The notes: generated by a model not told the origin, from the sequence alone. Shown: positions 1 to 7,361, counted from the first letter of the stretch. The stretch is DNA of 64,000 bases from Hallerella sp963656065 (GCA_963656065.1 CAVKGV010000002.1:124001-188000); one strand, 5' to 3'. Numbers and translations are program-made.

Positions 1-7
1 TTGCCAT
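1..7 (-). CDS. Start of a further gene downstream of the M23 peptidase (only two codons visible)
   Basis: On the minus strand an ATG at 7-5 follows a GAGGA ribosome-binding site at a spacing of about 7, just after the stop of the M23 peptidase at 11. Only Met-Ala is inside the window. In many bacteria an M23 peptidase with this architecture is followed by a bactofilin gene, but nothing in these seven bases allows that call. It is recorded because it shows that the parAB operon probably continues past the window edge. Confidence 0.45.
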
Positions 8-10
8 ATT

Positions 11-808
11 TTATTCCTCGATGAAAAGTTCTGGGTCGATAGGCTCGTTGTCCTTTAATATTTCATAGTGGATATGCGGGCCCGTGGAATTTCCTGACGA
101 ACCGACCGTTCCAATCGCTTCGCCTTTTTTCACCATCGCATTTTTCTTGACATATGTTTTTTGAAGATGCGAGTAGCTGGAAACATAGCCGTTTCCATGA
201 TCAATCTGCATGTTCAGTCCGCGGTCTTTCATTTTTGAGACAAAAAGGACCTTTCCTTCCGCCGTTGCAAAGACAGGTTCGTCCAGTTTTGCGGAAATGT
301 CTATGCCGAGATGGTTTTCTTCGATTGAATATTGTTTGCTGATAATACCGATTGTCGGGATGATGCTGGGAATCTGGTTCCAGTTTTGCCTCTTTTCCTG
401 TTCCGAGTAACCGGTGAGTTCTGCGTTGAAACGGTTTTTTGCGAGCGGGGCGAAGTCAAATCGGTTCTTTTCGATGACAGCGGAAAGTTTTGTCGAATCC
501 GTCTCGTAAAAAGTTCCGAGAATGTTTTTTATCTGCCGTTCCATCGTGGAAATGGAATCCAATTCGGAAAAGAACAGTTCATATTCTTTTTGTTTTTGAA
601 GCAGAAGTTCGTTCTGCGCCTGAATTTCTCGTGAACTGAGGATGATGGCGTTGAGCGTGGCGAGTTTATAGATGAAGAATCCGCCTAGAAGGAATATGAC
701 GAAAATCAGGAATCCAAACAACTTCCATGTAAAGGCATGAAGCTTGAAGGAAATTGTTTTTCCTGCGTCCGATGGAATAATCTGGACTATATGGTAACGG
801 TTTTTCAA
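11..808 (-). CDS. Membrane-anchored M23 family metallopeptidase (LytM-type)
   Basis: This 265-residue protein has a short cytoplasmic N-terminus and one membrane segment (about residues 29-50). A helical, probably coiled-coil stretch (about 55-100) follows, then a C-terminal M23/LytM domain (about 160-260). The zinc ligands of the family are all visible: H166 and D170 in HLGID, and H247 in GPHIH, with H214 and H245 as further active-site histidines. An intact active site suggests a real peptidoglycan endopeptidase acting in the periplasm. Its start codon overlaps the parB stop by 4 bases, so it is translationally coupled to the chromosome-segregation genes, and another gene appears to follow at the window edge. 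This placement suggests a role in cell shape or division. The exact crosslink it cuts cannot be told from sequence. Confidence 0.88.
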   Translation of the reverse strand: MKNRYHIVQIIPSDAGKTISFKLHAFTWKLFGFLIFVIFLLGGFFIYKLATLNAIILSSREIQAQNELLLQKQKEYELFFSELDSISTMERQIKNILGTFYETDSTKLSAVIEKNRFDFAPLAKNRFNAELTGYSEQEKRQNWNQIPSIIPTIGIISKQYSIEENHLGIDISAKLDEPVFATAEGKVLFVSKMKDRGLNMQIDHGNGYVSSYSHLQKTYVKKNAMVKKGEAIGTVGSSGNSTGPHIHYEILKDNEPIDPELFIEE

Positions 809-1704
809 TTCATTCCTTCTATTTTTTCTTGGATGCGGGTCAAATCTTCAAAGGAATAGTAATCGATAATGAGCTTTCCCTTGGAAGCGTCTTCGTTCGA
901 TTTTTGCAGTTTGACGCTCGTGCCCAAAAACTCTTCCATTTTCCGGAGAAACTCGACGATGTTCGGATCTAGAGGTTTGTCCTGGGGTTCGGAAAAGCTG
1001 GATTCTTTTTTCTTGTTTTCTTTCGCCAGGTTTTCGACTTGCCGAACGTTCATCCCTTTTTCGATGATGTCTCGCGCTACGGCTTCCGGATCCGAAATTT
1101 CCGGGCTGAGCAGGGAGCGCGCCGCACTTTGGGAAAGTTTTCCTTCCATAATCCAGGTTTGAACCTGTTCCGGCAATTTTAAAAGTCGTAGAGAATTGGT
1201 AATTGCCGACCTGGACTTTCCGACGCTTTTCGAAAGATCGTCATGCGTGTAGCCGTAATGATTGATCAGTTGTTCATAGGACTTGGCGACTTCAATGGCG
1301 TTCAGATCCACACGCTGGATGTTTTCGATGAGCGACCATTCCGCCATCTGTTTGTCGGAAAGAAGGTCGTGGATATAGGCGTCTATCGTGGAAAGTCCGG
1401 CGAGCCTTGCCGCCCGTGTACGCCGTTCGCCGCTTACGATTTGATAGCGTCCATTGAATTTTCGAACGGTAATCGGCTGGATCAGTCCCTGTTCCCGGAT
1501 TGTATCGGCAAGTTCCCGCAGTTCCTCTTCGCTAAATTCCTTTCTCGGCTGGTAAGGGTTCGGGTCGATCAAGTCTAGACTGATTTTTTCAATTCTAACT
1601 GTATTTCCGTTTTCGTCCTGATGAATTTCGTTCGGTTCGCTGTTTCCATGAATTTGCATGATGGAATTCAAGCCCTGACCGAGTGCCATTGATTTTTTTC
1701 CCAT
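805..1704 (-). CDS. parB: Chromosome partitioning protein ParB
   Basis: ParB binds parS and spreads along DNA as a CTP-dependent clamp. This 299-residue protein has the expected order. An N-terminal ParB/Sulfiredoxin-like CTPase domain carries the GERRxRA box (residues 92-98) and the ENIQR box (127-131). A helix-turn-helix region (about 150-190, around KSVGKSRSAITNSLRLLKLP) reads parS, and a C-terminal dimerisation segment (about 245-299) follows a Lys/Glu-rich linker. It starts 2 bases after the parA stop and overlaps the M23 gene by 4 bases. Three perfect parS sites lie 1.4-3.1 kb away, so the system is chromosomal and complete. Confidence 0.97.
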   Translation of the reverse strand: MGKKSMALGQGLNSIMQIHGNSEPNEIHQDENGNTVRIEKISLDLIDPNPYQPRKEFSEEELRELADTIREQGLIQPITVRKFNGRYQIVSGERRTRAARLAGLSTIDAYIHDLLSDKQMAEWSLIENIQRVDLNAIEVAKSYEQLINHYGYTHDDLSKSVGKSRSAITNSLRLLKLPEQVQTWIMEGKLSQSAARSLLSPEISDPEAVARDIIEKGMNVRQVENLAKENKKKESSFSEPQDKPLDPNIVEFLRKMEEFLGTSVKLQKSNEDASKGKLIIDYYSFEDLTRIQEKIEGMN

Positions 1705-1706
1705 GA

Positions 1707-2492
1707 CTATTTTACCCCATTGATGATTTCTTCTGCGAGTTTCATGTAGGCTTGCGCTCCGGTACTTTTTACGTCATAGAGGATGACGGGTTTTCCGTGT
1801 GAGGGCGCTTCGCTGAGTTTGACGTTTCTCGGAATCATGATTTTAAAGACTCGCTCCGAAATGACATTTCTGACTTCTTCGGCAACCTGACGCGAAAGGC
1901 TGAGCCTTGCATCATACATTGTGAGAAGTGCGCCTTCTATGTTCAGGCGGCTGTTGAGATTTTTTTGGACGAGACGAATCGTGTTGAAAAGTTCTGCGAG
2001 ACCTTGCAATGCGTAATATTCGCATTGGACCGGAATAAGGACGCTGTCCGCTGCCGTTAGAACATTCAGTGTCAAAAGATTCAAGCTGGGAGGTGAATCG
2101 ATGATGATGAAGTCAAATTCTTTTTTGAGTACAGATGTTATCCGGTCTAAGCGATGTTCCCTGCTCATCGAATTGACAAGTTCCAGTTCCATCACGGAAA
2201 GGTCCGGTCCAGACGTGATGACTTTTAAATAGTCCAGTTCTGTTTTTAAAATGAACTTTTGCAAAGCTTCGCTGTTAATGGCGTCTGGGCTTTCCGCTAA
2301 ATCTAACGCTTCGTGGATGTCTTCTTCTTGCGTTTCCAGATATCCCAAACCCTGTGAAGCGTTGCCTTGCGGGTCCATATCAATCAATAATGTTTTCTTT
2401 TCTAAGGCGGCAAAATTAGCGGCGAGGTTAATCGCTGTGGTCGTTTTTCCGACGCCGCCTTTTTGGTTGCAGATTGCGATTATTTTACCCAT
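1707..2492 (-). CDS. parA: Chromosome partitioning ATPase ParA (Soj-like)
   Basis: This is a 261-residue ParA ATPase with the deviant Walker A motif KGGVGKTT at residues 11-18. The Walker A' region is LLIDMDPQGNAS (about 36-47) and the Walker B region is FIIIDSPPSLNLL (about 127-139). The short length without an N-terminal DNA-binding extension is typical of chromosomal Soj/ParA. ATP-bound ParA dimers coat the nucleoid and are released by ParB-parS complexes, which moves the origin region. The gene overlaps the end of rsmG by 8 bases and is followed at once by parB. Confidence 0.97.
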   Translation of the reverse strand: MGKIIAICNQKGGVGKTTTAINLAANFAALEKKTLLIDMDPQGNASQGLGYLETQEEDIHEALDLAESPDAINSEALQKFILKTELDYLKVITSGPDLSVMELELVNSMSREHRLDRITSVLKKEFDFIIIDSPPSLNLLTLNVLTAADSVLIPVQCEYYALQGLAELFNTIRLVQKNLNSRLNIEGALLTMYDARLSLSRQVAEEVRNVISERVFKIMIPRNVKLSEAPSHGKPVILYDVKSTGAQAYMKLAEEIINGVK

Positions 2493-3144
2493 AGATTCCT
2501 TTAATCACTAATGAGTAGTCTTGAGTTTCGTTGGGAAGCTTGTAATCGATCAAATGAATATTTTGAATGTTTTTAAGCTCCTGGGAAATTTCCTTGCTTT
2601 TGAAAGTAATGAAAAGGCCGTTTTTTTTGAGAGCGGGTAAAGCTCTTTCGTAATCCGCTTCAAACCGGGAGAGCGCTCGGCAAGAAATAATGTCACAATT
2701 CGAGATATTTGAAGTTTCGAAACGCTTTCCAACGATTTTTAAATTTTTTAGGTCTAACGCTTTTTTAGCTTCTTCTAGAAAAAGAACTCTTTTGTGACGA
2801 GGTTCCGATGCGTAAAAGTTTATTTCTGGACATGCAATGGCAAGCGGAAATACGGGACATCCTCCTCCGGATCCCATATCGGCCCAAACCATTCCTTTTT
2901 TTAGATAGTTTTGTTTAGAAAGGACGATGTAAGGATACAGGGAATCGGCGATGTGTCTTGTTAAAAATTTTGATATGTCGTTTCGTGAAATTAGATTTGT
3001 TGATTCGTTTCCACTAATAACCAATTCAACGTAGGAAAAAAGCTTTTCAAGTGTTTCGTCCGGCAAAGAAATTTCGTTTGCGGAGAGAAAGTCCAGAAAG
3101 AGTTTTTCTTGTAGAGAATCTTGATAATGTTTCACGTGAAACAA
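2485..3144 (-). CDS. rsmG: 16S rRNA (guanine527-N7)-methyltransferase RsmG (GidB)
   Basis: This 219-residue Rossmann-fold methyltransferase carries the SAM-binding motif ADMGSGGGCPVFPLA (about residues 88-102). RsmG methylates G527 of 16S rRNA. The start codon is TTG at 3144, and the first six residues (MFHVKH) are encoded by a perfect parS palindrome, so the gene start doubles as a ParB-binding site. The same MFHVKH beginning is known for rsmG in other phyla where parS overlaps the start. The gene leads the parAB operon. The usual neighbour mnmG (gidA) is not next to it: upstream lies a non-coding AT-rich stretch and a transporter gene on the other strand. Confidence 0.95.
   Translation of the reverse strand: MFHVKHYQDSLQEKLFLDFLSANEISLPDETLEKLFSYVELVISGNESTNLISRNDISKFLTRHIADSLYPYIVLSKQNYLKKGMVWADMGSGGGCPVFPLAIACPEINFYASEPRHKRVLFLEEAKKALDLKNLKIVGKRFETSNISNCDIISCRALSRFEADYERALPALKKNGLFITFKSKEISQELKNIQNIHLIDYKLPNETQDYSLVIKGIYG
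3128..3143. promoter_or_regulatory. parS: parS site 1 (TGTTTCACGTGAAACA), inside the start of rsmG
   Basis: This is a perfect 16-base palindrome identical to the consensus parS sequence bound by ParB. It encodes residues 1-6 of RsmG on the minus strand. It could also let ParB influence rsmG-parAB transcription, though that is inference. Confidence 0.96.
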
Positions 3145-3200
3145 TTTAGAATATTTATCTAAAAATAAAACAGTCTAGATAAAGATTGTATTGGATAAAA

Positions 3201-3209
3201 TGTGAATAA
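3201..3209 (-). promoter_or_regulatory. DnaA-box match (TTATTCACA)
   Basis: On the minus strand the nine bases TTATTCACA fit the DnaA consensus TTWTNCACA exactly. The site sits in the AT-rich gap between parS 1 and parS 2. An isolated nine-base match can occur by chance, so function is inferred only from location. Confidence 0.4.
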
Positions 3210-3356
3210 ATGTAGGTTTGGTTGAAATTGTCATCCGAGGAAATGGTTTCGCTTTAAAATGAAGTGTTTTGGAATTTTATTTGATTGAATGAAAAAGAAA
3301 GTTGTTTGATTTTGATCGGAATCTTCGATGGATTTGTAATGGTAAAAAAAAAGGAA

Positions 3357-3372
3357 TGTTTCACGTGAAACA
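3357..3372. promoter_or_regulatory. parS: parS site 2 (TGTTTCACGTGAAACA)
   Basis: This is a perfect 16-base parS palindrome in the intergenic region, 229 bases from parS 1. It lies about 80 bases upstream of the EamA start codon. Confidence 0.96.
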
Positions 3373-3454
3373 TTTTGAAAATTTAAAATTTTGAGAGAAT
3401 GAAATTTTTGAAATTTTAACTGTGTTTGGTTTCCTATTTGCTATATTTTTACCC

Positions 3455-3868
3455 ATGTGGATTTTATTTGCGGTGTTGTCTTCTCTGTTTGCCGCTTTGA
3501 CCTCGATTTTAGCCAAAGTGGGAATAGAAAATGTCAATTCTAATTTGGCTACGGCGATTAGAACTGTTGTTGTCTTGGGAATGTCTTGGTTGATGGTTTT
3601 TGTGACTCATTCTGGTGGCGGAATTTTGGAAATTTCAAAAAAAAGTTGGCTATTTTTGATTTTGTCTGGACTTGCCACAGGAGCTTCCTGGTTGTGTTAT
3701 TATAAAGCTCTTCAATTGGGGGAAGCTTCGAAGGTGGTTCCGATTGACAAGATGAGCGTTATCATTACGATTATCCTTGCCTTTATATTTTTGCATGAAA
3801 CGGTTACTTTGAAATCTTTGATTGGTTGCTGTTTGATAGGTCTTGGAACGCTTTTGATGGTTCTTTGA
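3455..3868 (+). CDS. EamA/DMT-type transporter, half-size (single EamA domain)
   Basis: The 137-residue product has about five hydrophobic segments and one EamA repeat. Most EamA transporters have two repeats (about 290-300 residues), so this protein presumably acts as a dimer, like the small family members related to EmrE-size transporters. ATG 3455 was chosen because the protein then begins MWILFAVLSSLFAALTSILAK, the usual beginning of this short family. A GTG 33 bases upstream would only add an unconserved hydrophobic lead. The substrate cannot be told. It stands alone, downstream of parS 2. Confidence 0.8.
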   Translation: MWILFAVLSSLFAALTSILAKVGIENVNSNLATAIRTVVVLGMSWLMVFVTHSGGGILEISKKSWLFLILSGLATGASWLCYYKALQLGEASKVVPIDKMSVIITIILAFIFLHETVTLKSLIGCCLIGLGTLLMVL

Positions 3869-4125
3869 TTTATCGTTTATAGAAACATTGGTAATCTGTA
3901 AGCTTCTGTTGGAAAGCGCAATCTCACTTTTTCATACATTCCCGAAAAAGTTCCACTTTCACTTAAAGCGGTATTGCATTGGGTTTGCATGAACAACACT
4001 ATCGGAATTAAGTTCAAAGAAATAGCAGAAACAAGCGTCCTATTTTTTTTTGCTCTTATGCTCTTAAGTAGTCTGTTTTCAACTTTCAAAAGCAATGAAT
4101 TTTTTTTTAGTCTTGGTAATTATAC

Positions 4126-4154
4126 TTGACAGAGTGTGTTTTTTTTTTTATATT
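4126..4154 (+). promoter_or_regulatory. Sigma70-type promoter (TTGACA, 17-base spacer, TATATT)
   Basis: A perfect -35 hexamer TTGACA at 4126-4131 is followed after 17 bases, rich in T, by a -10 hexamer TATATT at 4149-4154. It points at the small gene at 4329, giving a leader of about 165 bases. Confidence 0.7.
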
Positions 4155-4282
4155 TTGTCTCACGGGTTTTTATGGCAGATATCTTCGGCTTGCCAAGAAC
4201 TCTTTATTTTTTAGCAATCTATTTTTTTTCATGGAATTCTGAATGCTTGTGCAATGCTACTCATGATAGTATTGTGCAAAAA

Positions 4283-4306
4283 TTTCTGCCAAATGAATGG
4301 CAGAAA
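4283..4306 (+). promoter_or_regulatory. Perfect 9-bp hairpin in the leader of the small gene
   Basis: TTTCTGCCA and TGGCAGAAA flank a six-base loop. The right arm ends about 10 bases before the AAAGGAG ribosome-binding site of the gene at 4329. No U-tract follows, so it is not a typical terminator. A translational control element or protein-binding site is possible. Confidence 0.5.
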
Positions 4307-4328
4307 ATCAAACTAAAAGGAGTTCTAA

Positions 4329-4511
4329 ATGAAAAAACTTACTGACATCGCAACAGAAAACACTACTGAAATTGCTAACGATAAGTCTGTCTATGACCAC
4401 AACAAGAAGATTGTCTTAAATAGACACCAGGCATGGGAGGTATTCTGGAAGTTATACGATTTATTTGAATCTAGGAGCGGCTTCAAAAAAATAAAAATTA
4501 GCATTAAGTAA
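4329..4511 (+). CDS. Small hypothetical protein, 60 residues
   Basis: I do not recognise this protein. It is 60 residues, mixed-charge, with a lysine-rich C-terminus and two tryptophans near residues 37-41. It has no signal peptide or membrane segment, and looks like a soluble, mostly helical small protein. Support for it being real comes from context: a strong AAAGGAG ribosome-binding site 6-7 bases ahead of ATG and a well-formed upstream promoter with a hairpin leader. It lies between parS 2 and parS 3, so it is an origin-proximal orphan. Confidence 0.5.
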   Translation: MKKLTDIATENTTEIANDKSVYDHNKKIVLNRHQAWEVFWKLYDLFESRSGFKKIKISIK

Positions 4512-4796
4512 CATTCCAAATCTAGCGTACAGGCGAACAAACCGAAGAGAGGGGCGTGTGGAATCATGCGCCCTTCTCAAAATTTTCCAAATTGAAACAT
4601 TTCCGTACCAAGATTTTGCGCAAGAGAAGTTTGTTGGAACGCTCCAGCAGCGAGGCAAATAGCTTCTCCATGACTTTTGTGAGTTTGTCTTTCGATAATC
4701 CTATGCTTGCAATAGTTCAAGCTCTTTCCGCCTCCTGCAAAATAGTTTATAAAATATGATATGAAAATTTTGCCGATAAAATTTCTGTAGAATAAA
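4512..4796. other. Intergenic region, no gene recognised
   Basis: About 285 bases between the small gene and parS 3. Several overlapping short frames exist on both strands, but none has a ribosome-binding site or recognisable content. The part from 4550 to 4740 is less AT-rich than its surroundings and might be a decayed coding remnant. I could not assign it. Confidence 0.4.
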
Positions 4797-4812
4797 TGTT
4801 TCACGTGAAACA
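4797..4812. promoter_or_regulatory. parS: parS site 3 (TGTTTCACGTGAAACA)
   Basis: This is a perfect 16-base parS palindrome, 9 bases beyond the stop codon of the acyltransferase gene and 1.4 kb from parS 2. Confidence 0.96.
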
Positions 4813-4821
4813 TTCTGAATT

Positions 4822-5613
4822 TCAATGTCCTGTGGATAAGTATCGCCGATGAATCCAACCGTACCATCTTTCTGGGGATAAATTGATTTTTTCTTCAAGC
4901 CATGTATGAAAACTTGAAAAAACTTCTTCCCCGTTTGAAGCCTGGATATTTCTCGCAAATAAAGTTTTTGTTTTTGAATCGGATTCTATCCAGCAAATGT
5001 AGATTGGCGTTTTTGGTCGATATTTTAAAATAAAGGCAGGAATCGGATTGCAATGGACAGGTTTTCCGAGTAGATTCCCAAATGTGAAATGAGAATTTCT
5101 AGAATCCTGGTCGGCGATTAGACAGAAAAGTTTTTTTTCATCGAGGAATTTTAGAATTTGTCTGGGATTGTTTATAAAAAGTGAATAATTGTAATTGTCG
5201 ATCGAACGATATTTTGAATAGATCCATCTGTCTAAAAATTCCGGTTTGAGTTTTGCGTAGCTTGCCAAAAGAGGAATTTCCAGCCTGACTAACCAGGGAC
5301 CTATCGCTTCATAATTTCCAAAGTGAGCCGTAAGCATCAGCCCGCCCTGCTTCATCTTTTCCAAAACGGGAAGACTTTTTTCATCAATGGAAAATCGGGA
5401 ATCTTCTTTCGAATAGATCCAGCTTCTTGTCAAAAATTCGGAGGCATCCTGCGAAAGATTTTTCAGCAATCGATTGCGAAAGTTTTCCTTTTGGCGAAAA
5501 CTCATTTCGGGATAAATGTAATCCAGGTTTTTCCAGAAAACGCTTTTCTTCCAGTCTGAAATTTTTAGGACCGCATACAAAAATTTTTGCAATATGTGAA
5601 CTCGAAAAAACAT
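4822..5613 (-). CDS. Lysophospholipid / lipid A acyltransferase family protein (LpxL/HtrB-like)
   Basis: This 263-residue protein has the family's HX4E catalytic motif as HFGNYE (H97 to E102). A mid-protein region typical of the LpxL/LpxM group (DQDSRNSHFTFGNLLGKP, about 163-180) and a C-terminal PERWYGWIHRR segment (about 245-257) follow. These inner-membrane enzymes add secondary acyl chains to lipid A. The protein is slightly shorter than E. coli LpxL (about 306 residues) and its N-terminal membrane helix is weak. It is transcribed away from the TSCPD gene across a 34-base divergent spacer. The exact acyl acceptor and chain length are not predictable. Confidence 0.82.
   Translation of the reverse strand: MFFRVHILQKFLYAVLKISDWKKSVFWKNLDYIYPEMSFRQKENFRNRLLKNLSQDASEFLTRSWIYSKEDSRFSIDEKSLPVLEKMKQGGLMLTAHFGNYEAIGPWLVRLEIPLLASYAKLKPEFLDRWIYSKYRSIDNYNYSLFINNPRQILKFLDEKKLFCLIADQDSRNSHFTFGNLLGKPVHCNPIPAFILKYRPKTPIYICWIESDSKTKTLFARNIQASNGEEVFSSFHTWLEEKINLSPERWYGWIHRRYLSTGH
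4831..4839 (-). promoter_or_regulatory. DnaA-box match (TTATCCACA)
   Basis: On the minus strand the nine bases are the canonical high-affinity DnaA box TTATCCACA. The site lies in the last codons of the acyltransferase gene, 18 bases from parS 3. It may be chance, but the adjacency to parS is notable. Confidence 0.45.
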
Positions 5614-5647
5614 CGCTAAATCAAATTAGAATTTTTAAATTGTCCGT

Positions 5648-5893
5648 ATGCAGAAAAAAGAATTCAATCCGTGCGGCGTTTGCGCCAAGCATATCTCTTT
5701 TTACTATAAAGATGGAAAAATGTTCAATTTGAAGTTCGTCGGAGGATGCAACGGAAACTTGAAAGCCATCGGAAAACTTTGCGAAGGAAAAAATATGAAG
5801 GAAATCGCCGATATCCTGGAAGGAAATATCTGCAATGGAAAAACGACTTCCTGTGCGGATCAACTGGCGAAGGCGATTCGCGAAGTTCTGTAA
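5648..5893 (+). CDS. TSCPD domain protein (TIGR03905-type)
   Basis: This 81-residue protein matches the small TSCPD family. It has an N-terminal cysteine pair (CGVCAKH, about residues 9-15), a central VGGCNGNLKAI (about 31-41) and the name-giving TSC-x-DQLAKAI near the end. The TSCPD motif is here TSCADQL, with alanine in place of proline. In larger proteins this domain sits at the end of class II ribonucleotide reductases. The free-standing version has no established function and may bind metal through its cysteines. It is followed directly (stop then ATG) by the next gene, so the two are cotranscribed. Confidence 0.82.
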   Translation: MQKKEFNPCGVCAKHISFYYKDGKMFNLKFVGGCNGNLKAIGKLCEGKNMKEIADILEGNICNGKTTSCADQLAKAIREVL

Positions 5894-6196
5894 ATGCAAG
5901 AAGAAGTCAGCGTTATCTGCCGCATATTGAAAAATCCCCCGGTATCCATTTCGGTGGAAGATGCTTCTGATGAAATCCTTAAAAGAAAGGCTCTGGAGCT
6001 TTCCGCCGAGTTTCGCTGCAAAGTGGTTCTTTGCCGTGACAGGGAAAATTTCGGGGTGGCAAATGTCTATAATGGAGGTTCCGATTTCGAAGTCGTCGAG
6101 GAAGACTGTTTCCTTGTCCTCTGCGAAAAGGGAAAACTTCTGCTATCGGAACATACCGATGGTTGGAATGAAAAAATCAAACAACTTTTGGGCTAA
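5894..6196 (+). CDS. Hypothetical protein, 100 residues
   Basis: I do not recognise this protein. It is soluble, with no signal peptide, and alternates predicted beta and helical segments. Two cysteines lie near residues 9 and 42. It begins at the base after the TSCPD stop codon and ends 8 bases before the gluzincin gene, so all three appear to form one operon. It could be a partner of the TSCPD protein, but nothing in the sequence proves that. Confidence 0.65.
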   Translation: MQEEVSVICRILKNPPVSISVEDASDEILKRKALELSAEFRCKVVLCRDRENFGVANVYNGGSDFEVVEEDCFLVLCEKGKLLLSEHTDGWNEKIKQLLG

Positions 6197-6204
6197 ATTT
6201 TATC

Positions 6205-7200
6205 GTGAAAAAAATAGCTGTCGGATTTGTATGCGTTTTGCTTGTCCTGTTTTGCGGACAAAAATTGCGCGGATACCTTGCGGAAAGGCGCGCCATCGAA
6301 GAGTACAACCGTCTTGTTTTCGAAACGCAAGAATGCCTGGATTCCCGGGAATGGAAATGTGCGGAGAAAAATGTTCGCCGCCTTCTTGAAAAAACGCCGA
6401 ATGATACCAATCTGCAACTTCATCTTGCCGGGATACTCTTTGAAGAGGAACGTTATGAAAAATGTATGGAGTATATTGCCGGCCTAAAATTTCACCATCC
6501 CGATTTGGAGTTTCTCTCCCAAAAGTCCGCGATGCTGCTTCGCGAAATGCGTGAACTCGGCATCGAAAATTCGGGACATTTCCGGCTGGAACTGGAAGGA
6601 AAATTTTCGCGGGAAGACGTGATGGAAGTCCTTTCTGTTCTGGAAGTCGCCTACGATTCTCTCGGTGGGCTGTTCCACTTCTATCCCGAGGACAAATTTA
6701 GCGCGGTGCTCTATCGAAATTCAGAATACCAGGGAATCGGTCCGCGTCCTGATTGGGTCGGAGCCGTCTTTGACGGAAAAATCCGGGTCCCCGTCGGGAT
6801 GATGCATCATAGAAATATATACCGGCCGATGCTTTTTCATGAGCTCACGCATGCTTTTGTGCGAGCGATGACGCGGGCGAAAATTCCCACTTGGCTGAAT
6901 GAAGGAATCGCCCAGGTGATTGATGCGTCTCGTTCGGGAAAAGAAAAACCGCCCGGAAATTTGCCGACGATTCGTGAACTGACCGAGCCGTTTATTAACC
7001 GGGAAAACCGTTCCGACGCAGAAATCCTCTATTGGTATTCGGAGCGGATGGTGCAAGTTCTGCTTAAAAATTCCAAATCGGCGGATCCTTTCCGGGAATT
7101 CCGGGATTGTCTCCTTGATTTAAAAAGCTTGGGCACAGATTCTTCGCTCAAAAAACATTTTGGGATGACGTCCGAAGAAATCCTGCTTTCTGTTGAATAA
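6205..7200 (+). CDS. Envelope-anchored HExxH metallopeptidase with TPR-like N-terminus (peptidase MA type)
   Basis: This 331-residue protein starts at GTG. A hydrophobic N-terminal segment (residues 4-18) anchors or exports it. Helical repeats resembling TPRs (about 30-95) follow, and then a gluzincin domain. The zinc site is complete: HELTH with H212, E213 and H216, and the third ligand E233 in the LNEG motif 17 residues later. This pattern matches the peptidase-MA-like group. It probably works in the periplasm on an unknown substrate. It ends the three-gene operon that begins with the TSCPD gene. Confidence 0.78.
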   Translation: MKKIAVGFVCVLLVLFCGQKLRGYLAERRAIEEYNRLVFETQECLDSREWKCAEKNVRRLLEKTPNDTNLQLHLAGILFEEERYEKCMEYIAGLKFHHPDLEFLSQKSAMLLREMRELGIENSGHFRLELEGKFSREDVMEVLSVLEVAYDSLGGLFHFYPEDKFSAVLYRNSEYQGIGPRPDWVGAVFDGKIRVPVGMMHHRNIYRPMLFHELTHAFVRAMTRAKIPTWLNEGIAQVIDASRSGKEKPPGNLPTIRELTEPFINRENRSDAEILYWYSERMVQVLLKNSKSADPFREFRDCLLDLKSLGTDSSLKKHFGMTSEEILLSVE

Positions 7201-7307
7201 AAGCTCGATATTTCAAAACGAATCTCCCCAAAATTTCGTTTTAAAACCTTTTGTTTCTTTTTGAAATGGCGTTGCCGGAAAATTTTCCTTTTTCGCAAAG
7301 AAAACAA

Positions 7308-7323
7308 TGGCATGGGTTTTGCT
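7308..7323 (+). promoter_or_regulatory. Sigma54-type promoter match upstream of the hsp20 pair
   Basis: TGGCATGGGTTTTGCT fits the sigma54 consensus TGGCAY-N5-TTGCW, with GG and GC exactly 10 bases apart. It lies 38 bases before the first hsp20 ATG, which would put the transcript start about 27 bases ahead of the gene. No CIRCE element was seen. E. coli ibpB is a known sigma54-dependent small heat-shock gene, so the idea has a precedent. Confidence 0.5.
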
Positions 7324-7361
7324 AAAAGGTGAGTAGAAAAAGTTAAAAAAGGAGATTCAAT

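Larger units (their letters stand above)
3145..3454. other. AT-rich intergenic region between rsmG and the EamA gene; parS- and DnaA-box-bearing
   Basis: About 310 bases of strongly AT-rich DNA separate the divergently transcribed rsmG and EamA genes. It contains a perfect parS (3357-3372) and a match to the DnaA-box consensus TTWTNCACA at 3201-3209 (TTATTCACA on the minus strand). It also holds long A and T tracts. A single DnaA box is not enough to call it oriC, but the content is what one expects close to the replication origin. No open reading frame of note was seen. Confidence 0.6.
3872..4328. other. Intergenic region holding a promoter and leader of a small gene
   Basis: This is an AT-rich stretch of about 450 bases. 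The right half contains a strong sigma70-type promoter (4126-4154) and a 9-bp hairpin (4283-4306) in front of the 60-residue gene at 4329. The left half (3872-4120) shows only a short, unconvincing minus-strand reading frame (72 codons) with no ribosome-binding site that I can support. Confidence 0.5.

Noticed and set aside
3877..4095. A 72-codon minus-strand frame downstream of the EamA gene
   Set aside because: No ribosome-binding site, no recognisable content, and AT-rich surroundings. Chance frame is the simpler reading.
4136..4345. A 69-codon plus-strand frame starting inside the promoter at 4126-4154
   Set aside because: It would begin within the -10 region, lacks a ribosome-binding site and overlaps the better-supported small gene.
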